This document shows positions 58,800-64,000 of a stretch of DNA of 64,000 bases, one piece after another. The translations under genes were made by a program, and so were the position numbers. The DNA is taken from the NCBI GenBank assembly GCA_030272585.1, contig BSYQ01000003.1:7440001-7504000 (forward strand), given 5' to 3'. Every line of letters begins with the position of its first letter. Within the stretch, counting starts at the first letter, position 1. Source of the stretch: Bryopsis sp. KO-2023 (lineage: Eukaryota; Chlorophyta; Ulvophyceae; Bryopsidales; Bryopsidaceae). The notes under the pieces are model-generated. The model was not told where the DNA came from. It worked only from the letters and a program-made list of their open reading frames with translations, and searched no databases.

Positions 58800-58862
58800 G
58801 GACCGGTCAAAGTCCAGTTACGGTTACGGCGGAGGTTCGAATCCTCCCCGGAACCAACTCTC
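58800..58862 (+). other. tRNA-like module 1 in LTR A
   Basis: GGAGGTTCGAATCCTCC forms a perfect 5 bp T-arm with a 7 nt loop and a good B box, followed by CCGGAACCA, which resembles an acceptor end with CCA. The 5' half does not fold as a tRNA. Confidence 0.5.
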
Positions 58863-58931
58863 ACTCTTTCACACAATCACACAATGTCCCACTATGATCG
58901 GTCAGTCACACAACTAACCATCACCAACTAC

Positions 58932-59010
58932 CACTCAGCCGAGCGGTTAGGACGAAAAAAGAAAGTCTCGCGATCCGGAGATCACGAGTTCGAACCCCAC
59001 TGTTCCCACA
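58932..59010 (+). other. tRNA-like module 2 in LTR A
   Basis: The D-arm-like CAGCCGAGCGGTTAGGACG (A box) is followed by a GTCTC/GAGAT anticodon-like stem and GAGTTCGAACCCC (B box). There is no matching acceptor stem, so it is tRNA-derived and not a tRNA gene. Confidence 0.5.
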
Positions 59011-59039
59011 CTTCCACTACCACAAAGAAAACTGTCACA

Positions 59040-59058
59040 AGACTCCCCCTGACCTTGG
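59040..59058 (-). other. polypurine tract of element A
   Basis: On the minus strand AAGGTCAGGGGGAGTCT lies directly before the 3' LTR, the place of the plus-strand primer. Confidence 0.55.
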
Positions 59059-59350
59059 GAAGCTGGACCCCCAGTCCTAAGGTCACCATAAGCACATAGT
59101 AAAACCAGCAAAGAAATAGAACACCCCTCAAAGCAAAAGAAAATCCCCAAAGACTCTCCAAAAAGCAAAAAGGAACACCCCATCTGAAAGACCATCCCAA
59201 AGACAGTAGAAAAGAAAATAGCTGACCTGGTCTCAGCACTAACACCATCTCCCCTGAACCCCCATCAGTCATAGACTAAAATTCTTTTCTCATTCCCTTG
59301 TCTCTTCAGGGATATCTCTCATTTGTACTCACTGTAGACTTCAATCTCAA

Positions 59351-62300
59351 TCAACTCCATTTCCAAATCCTCCTTTCCTGGATTGATGCCTCCAGATTGT
59401 TTTGCTGGAAGTATGCTGCTGCAATTTCTGGGCAGTTTTCCAGATTCCTGATAGGCTCCCAACTGTCATGGCCTCTATCATACCCCTGCCATCTGATGAG
59501 GAACTCTCTTGAGGTCCTCCCCCTGCCTCTGCCTCTCTTGATCTCTCTGTGATCCAATATCCTCTCCACATGGAACTCTGTGTTTCCATCAATGATCTCA
59601 GGAGGAACTGGGTTGGGTTCCCTTTCCCCATGCTGTTCATCCTGGATGTATCTTCTCAACTTGGATATGTGGAACACTGGATGTAGACTCCACTGCTGGG
59701 GCACTTCCAATTCATAGGCCACTTGGCCCACTCTCTTCAGCACTCTGAATGGTCCCACATATTTGGGTCCAAGCTTCTTGCATCTGTCTCCAGCCAGCTT
59801 CAAGTCTTTAGTACTCAGGAGGACCATGTCATCCACACTGAACTCATCTGTTCTCCTGTGCTTGTCTGCACTTTGCTTCTGTCTGTTCTGAGCTCTAGCA
59901 ATGCATGTCTTGGCCACCTCCACATCCATCTTCAGATCATTCAAAATTTCATCCACACCTCTGATGGGTGTCTCAATCTTCTTCCTCCCCAATAAGGCTG
60001 CAGGTACCAAAGGTTCTTCTCCAGAATTCAAATAGAATGGGCTATACCCAGTGCTGGATTGTTTCCCTTGGTTGTACACAAATTCAGCTGCACTCAATTT
60101 CAAATCCCAGTCTGTTTGTGAATGGCTGACATAAGCTCTGAGGCTCTCTTCCAGGATTCTGTTGAGCCTTTCTGTCTGGCCATCTGATTGTGGATGCCTG
60201 GCAGATGACATCTTCAATGTGGTTCCTACCAGCTTCATCAATTCCTTCCACAGCTCAAAGGTGAATCTGGCATCTCTGTCAGATACCAGGTCTTCAGGCA
60301 TTCCATGATGCCTCCAGACCTCATCAAACAGCATCCTAGCCATTCCTGTAGCTCCAATGGTTCCTTGGGTTGCACAAAAGTGGGACATTTTGGACATCCT
60401 GTCCACAAACACCACTATAGCATCCTTTCCCCTCTCAGTCCTTGGTAGTCCTGTGATGAGATCCAAGCTCACTGAGCTCCATCTCCTGTTGGGGATCTGC
60501 AATGGTTGTAGGTCTCCAGCAATCTTTTGGGTAGATGACTTGGTCTTCTGACATACAGGACAGCTCCTGCAATATTGAGCTACCTCTTGAGACATCTTCT
60601 TCCACCAAAAGTTCTGCTGTAGTGTAGACAGGGTTCTCTCCTTTCCCTTATGTCCTCCAATCAAACTGTCATGCCCTTCCTTCATCACCATTGCTTTAAG
60701 ACTTTGTGGCACCACAATCTTTCCTTCCACAGTCTGTAGAACTCCATCAGCAGACATCTTGAACACCCTTTGGGTCTGGATGTCAGATTCCAGTCTCTTC
60801 AGGATTTCCTTGCAATGTTCATCATTCATCTGAGCATCAGCAACCTCCTTTGGACTCCCTTGAGCCATAGGTTCCATGGATGACTTCTCCAGTGCATTGA
60901 TTTGTTCATCAGATCTTGACAATCCTTTTCCAGTACCCCATTTGGTACCTCCTCTTGCATCACTTGGCATCACATCTGTTTTCAGTCTCTCAGGCAGCTT
61001 TCCAGTTTGGCATCCAGTAACCTTCACCAATCTGGAACCCAATGGCTCTCCTGGTTGTTCATCAAACACAAGATCCTGTGGATGATTCTCCCCCCAGGCC
61101 CCCAAGCCTTGGTACCTCTGAACCTTGCCATCATGCTGTACAAGAGTTTTTGTTGTGCCAGTTGGTGTAGATGCCTTCAAATCTCCCCCTCCACTTCCAG
61201 AATCCCTTGGATCCACTGGATGTGGACATCTTGATAGTGCATCAGCCACCACATTATCCTTCCCTGGGATGTGGACAGTTTGGAACCTGAAAGGAGCTAG
61301 GAACTCCACCCATCTAGCTTGTCTTCTGCTGAGATGCTGTTGAGAATCCAGCCAAACTAATGACTGATTGTCTGTCCTCAGAACAAACTCCCTTCCTTCC
61401 AAATATGCCCTCCACTTCTTGAGACAGTGGACAATCCCCAATAGTTCAATCTCATGTATAGGGTACCTGGACTCTGCATCAGTGAGCTTATGGGATTCAA
61501 AGGCCACTGGATGTAGTCCATCTGGTCCCTCCTGCATCAGTACTCCCCCCACTCCTGATTGGCTGCCATCTGTAGCCACAATCCAGGGCCAATCTTCCCT
61601 AGGATGTATCAGGACAGGTGCAGAGCATAATGCATCTTTGAGATCCTCAAATGCCTGCTTCTCCTCGTCTCCCCATATGAAATGTTGATTTCCTTTTGTC
61701 AGGTTGGTCAATGCTGCAGCCTTGCCACTGAAATTGGCTACAAATCTTCTGTAGAAACAACATAATCCCAGGAAACTCCTGACATCATGCACATTGGATG
61801 GTGTGGGCCACTGCTTGATTGCATCCAGCTTGTCAGCCATTGGCTGCACTCCTTGATGTGTAACCCATGTTCCCAGAAAATCCACTTCTTTTTTCCCTAC
61901 TGCAGACTTGACCAGCTTGGCATATAGTTGATGTTTCCTGAGGGCCTCCAGTACCAGCTTCATGTGTCTGGCATGCTCTTCAGGAGTGGATGAATATATC
62001 AGGATGTCATCCAAAAAGACTTGGACAAATTTATCAATATATGGAGCCAGGATCTCATTCATCATGGACATAAAATGTCCAGGAGATCCACTCAGGCCCA
62101 TTGGCATCACCAAAAATTCAAACTGTCCATACTTTGTTCTGAATGAAGTCTTCCCTTCCTCCCCTGGAGCCATCCTCAACTGCCAAAATCCTGCCCTTAG
62201 ATCCACTTTGCTGAAGTACCTTGCATGGTTGAGTCTGTCCAGCATCTCATCCATTCTGGGTATGGGAAACTGAGTGACTTTGGTGGCCCTATTCAGAGCT

Positions 62301-63553
62301 CTGTAGTCAACACAGAATCTCAATGCCCCTCCAGGTTTTGGGACAAAGAGCACAGGTGCACCAAATGTGCTGTGACTTGGTCTGATCATCCCTTTCTCCA
62401 GCAAATAATCCAATTGCTCCCTGAGAGCATCTAATTCTTTTGGGGATTGTTTATACAATGGGCCAAAGATTGGTTTTGTACCATCTTTCAATGGGATCTT
62501 CATGTCCCAGGGTCTGTGAGGTGGTAGATGATTTGGCAGATCCATAGGAAAGACATCCTTGTATGCATTAAGGACATCCTTCAGCTCATGTAGCTCATCA
62601 TCCAGTCCATCCACCATGCTTTTGAAATTTGCATCTGTACCATCCTCAGTACCCTTGACTTCCATAGATTCACCAGGATTCCTGATCTGTTTAGCTGCAT
62701 TGATTTCCCCAGATGCTTGAGGATCCTGAGCTTTCCTGACCAGCACCAGATATGCTTCCCCATTCCTGTTCTTCAGACATTTCTTGGCCTCACTGGCTGA
62801 GAGTAAGTTTATCTCCTGTGGATCCTGGGTTGTTGCCACCTTTGGATGGAATCCTTGCAACTTAATTGGGGCTTTGTTAGGTCTGCAAATGGTTATCACA
62901 TGACTTCTCCAGTTGATGTGTGGATTGTGATCAACCAACCAGGCCTTTCCCAAAATGACCTTGTGCTTCAGATTTGGTACCATCCAGAAGATCCTCTTTA
63001 TCACCCAAGGACCCATCCTTATCCTGACCAGTGCCTGTTGTTTGAGTAGCAATCTGGAACCATCTGCCAGTTCCACTGATAGATGTGCATCCTTGATGAT
63101 TTTCAAGGCATTTTCCTGGGCTGTTTGGACATCCATGAAGTCCCCTGTGGCTCCACTGTCTATGAGACATTTGACTGTTTGTTTTTGCAACTTTCCTGGC
63201 ACATATAGCAGGGTGGATCCCAGGTCTCCTTGACCTACTGATCCCAATTTCCCTGTCATCATATTTTCCACTTTTTCCTGGCTTGGTGTTGGACAATGTG
63301 TCTCAGCTGGTGGTGAGAATCTGACTTTCTTGTGAATCCCATGACCCCCTTGTGAATCCCCTGTTGCCTGTGTGGATTTCCATACTCCTGAGGCTGTGAG
63401 GACCTCTCTGGGCTTAGATGTGGATTCCTTGAGTCTCTGTATCTGTGTCTGCACCTCCACTGATCCTTTAGAAGGGGAGGACTGTACTCTGTCCTTTGTT
63501 ATCCCTTCCTTCTCAGGGGTTTTCTGTATTGATTGTCCCAACACTGTGGGGAT
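59351..63553 (-). CDS. pol polyprotein of a chromodomain Ty3/gypsy element, 5' truncated
   Basis: About 1400 codons, open to the stop at 59351. Order: a Ser/Lys-rich start, aspartic protease (CLIDSGATGDFM), reverse transcriptase (VDYRALNRATKVTQFP, then VFLDDILIYSS), RNase H (ATDGSQSGVGG, LRTDNQSLVW), integrase zinc module (HDSLIGGHKG, then CRSCPVCQKTK) and core (SLDLITGLP, VSDRDARF, DGQTERLNRILEE). A C-terminal chromodomain follows (FHVERILDHREIK, then LIRWQGYDRGHDSWEP). This is a chromovirus. The frame has no proper ATG at its start: at 63554/63555 it runs into the LTR of another element, so the gag part and the 5' LTR are missing from the window. No stop or frameshift is seen in pol, so the disruption is recent. 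Confidence 0.9.
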   Translation of the reverse strand: MPTVLGQSIQKTPEKEGITKDRVQSSPSKGSVEVQTQIQRLKESTSKPREVLTASGVWKSTQATGDSQGGHGIHKKVRFSPPAETHCPTPSQEKVENMMTGKLGSVGQGDLGSTLLYVPGKLQKQTVKCLIDSGATGDFMDVQTAQENALKIIKDAHLSVELADGSRLLLKQQALVRIRMGPWVIKRIFWMVPNLKHKVILGKAWLVDHNPHINWRSHVITICRPNKAPIKLQGFHPKVATTQDPQEINLLSASEAKKCLKNRNGEAYLVLVRKAQDPQASGEINAAKQIRNPGESMEVKGTEDGTDANFKSMVDGLDDELHELKDVLNAYKDVFPMDLPNHLPPHRPWDMKIPLKDGTKPIFGPLYKQSPKELDALREQLDYLLEKGMIRPSHSTFGAPVLFVPKPGGALRFCVDYRALNRATKVTQFPIPRMDEMLDRLNHARYFSKVDLRAGFWQLRMAPGEEGKTSFRTKYGQFEFLVMPMGLSGSPGHFMSMMNEILAPYIDKFVQVFLDDILIYSSTPEEHARHMKLVLEALRKHQLYAKLVKSAVGKKEVDFLGTWVTHQGVQPMADKLDAIKQWPTPSNVHDVRSFLGLCCFYRRFVANFSGKAAALTNLTKGNQHFIWGDEEKQAFEDLKDALCSAPVLIHPREDWPWIVATDGSQSGVGGVLMQEGPDGLHPVAFESHKLTDAESRYPIHEIELLGIVHCLKKWRAYLEGREFVLRTDNQSLVWLDSQQHLSRRQARWVEFLAPFRFQTVHIPGKDNVVADALSRCPHPVDPRDSGSGGGDLKASTPTGTTKTLVQHDGKVQRYQGLGAWGENHPQDLVFDEQPGEPLGSRLVKVTGCQTGKLPERLKTDVMPSDARGGTKWGTGKGLSRSDEQINALEKSSMEPMAQGSPKEVADAQMNDEHCKEILKRLESDIQTQRVFKMSADGVLQTVEGKIVVPQSLKAMVMKEGHDSLIGGHKGKERTLSTLQQNFWWKKMSQEVAQYCRSCPVCQKTKSSTQKIAGDLQPLQIPNRRWSSVSLDLITGLPRTERGKDAIVVFVDRMSKMSHFCATQGTIGATGMARMLFDEVWRHHGMPEDLVSDRDARFTFELWKELMKLVGTTLKMSSARHPQSDGQTERLNRILEESLRAYVSHSQTDWDLKLSAAEFVYNQGKQSSTGYSPFYLNSGEEPLVPAALLGRKKIETPIRGVDEILNDLKMDVEVAKTCIARAQNRQKQSADKHRRTDEFSVDDMVLLSTKDLKLAGDRCKKLGPKYVGPFRVLKRVGQVAYELEVPQQWSLHPVFHISKLRRYIQDEQHGEREPNPVPPEIIDGNTEFHVERILDHREIKRGRGRGRTSREFLIRWQGYDRGHDSWEPIRNLENCPEIAAAYFQQNNLEASIQERRIWKWS

Positions 63554-63562
63554 GTGTGACAG

Positions 63563-63650
63563 TTCTAAAGTGCGAGAGGTGGGACTTGATCCCGGGACCT
63601 CTCAGTCCAGAGAATAGTAACGGTCGCACTAGCGAACCAGTGGGCGACGG
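63563..63650 (-). other. tRNA-like module in LTR B (nearer the LTR start)
   Basis: On the minus strand CTGGTTCGCTAGTGCGAC resembles a D-arm. It is followed by an anticodon-like stem (TCTC/GAGA) and a T-arm-like GGGATCAAGTCCC. No complete cloverleaf. Confidence 0.45.
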
Positions 63651-63786
63651 TGGTTACGGAGGTTGGGTCGGTTATGTAGCCGTCCGACCAGTGACGTGAC
63701 TTGATGTGATAGTGTGATGGTACGGTGACTGTATGTGTGACTGTATCCGGACGGTGTAGTCCGGGGTCACGAGTGAGAGAGTCAGG

Positions 63787-63880
63787 GACAGTTACGGTTG
63801 TGACCGTTGACGGGATTCGAACCCGGGTCAACGGTTGACGAGTCTTAAGGCTTCTCGCCTTAGACCGTGTTGTTCTTGTA
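63787..63880 (-). other. tRNA-like module in LTR B (nearer the LTR end)
   Basis: On the minus strand ACGGTCTAAGGCGAG looks like a leucine/serine-type D-arm (A box). It is followed by a GCGAG/CTCGT stem with an 11 nt loop and CGGGTTCGAATCCCG (B box). CCGTTGA/TCAACGG flank the T-arm and extend it into a long hairpin. Confidence 0.5.
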
Positions 63881-63925
63881 TTGTAAATTCTCCGTGTTGT
63901 CTTATACCCCCGCGTCTCTTACAAG

Positions 63926-63937
63926 TGGTTTCGGAGC
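63926..63937 (+). other. primer binding site TGGTTTCGGAGC of element B
   Basis: Identical to the primer site of the retrotransposon at 21919-27419 although the LTRs are unrelated, so both elements seem to use the same tRNA primer. Confidence 0.65.
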
Positions 63938-64000
63938 GAAGTGTACAGGGCTACACCCAAACGATCGGGCAGCCTGTGATATTGGGTTCGTCGTAAAGAC

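Larger units (their letters stand above)
58721..59039 (-). mobile_element. 3' LTR of the chromodomain element (element A)
   Basis: Read on the minus strand it starts TGTGACAGTT and ends TCTTACA (319 bp). It is followed by AGCGA, which is also present once at the matching, uninterrupted place in the left arm (5082-5086 in AGGAGCGATC), as expected for a 5 bp target duplication. It shares both ends with the LTR at 63555-63923 but differs inside. On its antisense strand it carries two tRNA-like modules. Confidence 0.75.
63555..63923 (+). mobile_element. 5' LTR of a second element (element B), inserted into element A
   Basis: 369 bp, TGTGACAGTT...TCTTACA, the same ends as LTR A but in the opposite genomic orientation. 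It is followed by AG and the primer binding site TGGTTTCGGAGC, so the body of element B continues beyond the window. The base before it (63554) is inside the pol/gag frame of element A. Internal sequence differs clearly from LTR A. Confidence 0.72.

Noticed and set aside
58800..59010. Functional tRNA genes
   Set aside because: B boxes and some arms are good, but acceptor stems do not pair and anticodon loops have wrong sizes; the modules sit inside LTRs.
58947..59272. Minus-strand hydrophobic frames after the pol stop codon, possible env
   Set aside because: They overlap the polypurine tract and the LTR and show no env features.
63555..63923. 5' LTR of the minus-strand chromodomain element
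   Set aside because: Its orientation is opposite to the pol frame, and a primer binding site follows it on the plus strand; it fits a second element inserted into the first.

Overview
This is nuclear DNA from a eukaryote with many introns. Introns follow GT-AG rules with pyrimidine-rich acceptors, LTR retrotransposons are present, and homopolymer tracts are common. The gene content points to the green lineage: a plant-type receptor-like kinase joined to a U-box, a type II metacaspase and a plant-like TCP11 gene. I cannot name the species, and an alga with a secondary plastid is not excluded.

Layout. (1) 1-5.1 kb: a cyclase-like membrane protein gene on the minus strand in AT-rich DNA. (2) About 5.08-21.28 kb and 41.85-58.72 kb: the two arms of a very large inverted duplication (about 16 and 17 kb). 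Each arm holds a decayed TCP11-family gene, several multi-exon genes I do not recognise, a G-rich minisatellite, a composite TGTACA/purine satellite and a small proline-rich membrane-protein gene. The arms have since diverged: a 682 bp hAT-like element sits only in the left arm, and a roughly 1.2 kb stretch is duplicated only in the right arm. (3) 21.3-41.8 kb, the spacer: a complete LTR retrotransposon with apparently identical LTRs (21919-27419), a type II metacaspase, a gene joining an EH domain, a receptor-like kinase and a U-box (29832-34174), and a mitochondrial 2-oxoglutarate dehydrogenase E1 gene (34577-41254) transcribed divergently from it. (4) 58.7-64 kb: a chromodomain Ty3/gypsy element on the minus strand. 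It is cut at its 5' side by the LTR of a second, related element pointing the other way. The LTRs of both carry tRNA-like modules.

The strongest novelty candidate is the 11-exon gene at 29832-34174. I checked every splice phase by hand; they agree and give one 615-residue frame, EH domain - proline-rich linker - RLK/Pelle kinase - U-box. This could link endocytic-motif recognition, phosphorylation and ubiquitination in one chain. Second are the LTRs that carry tRNA-like cassettes. Third is a well-formed -1 frameshift signal in the spacer retrotransposon (slippery heptamer, 7 nt spacer, hairpin with a GAAA loop).

All exon structures, family names and homologies were read by eye. No database search, alignment program or folding program was run.
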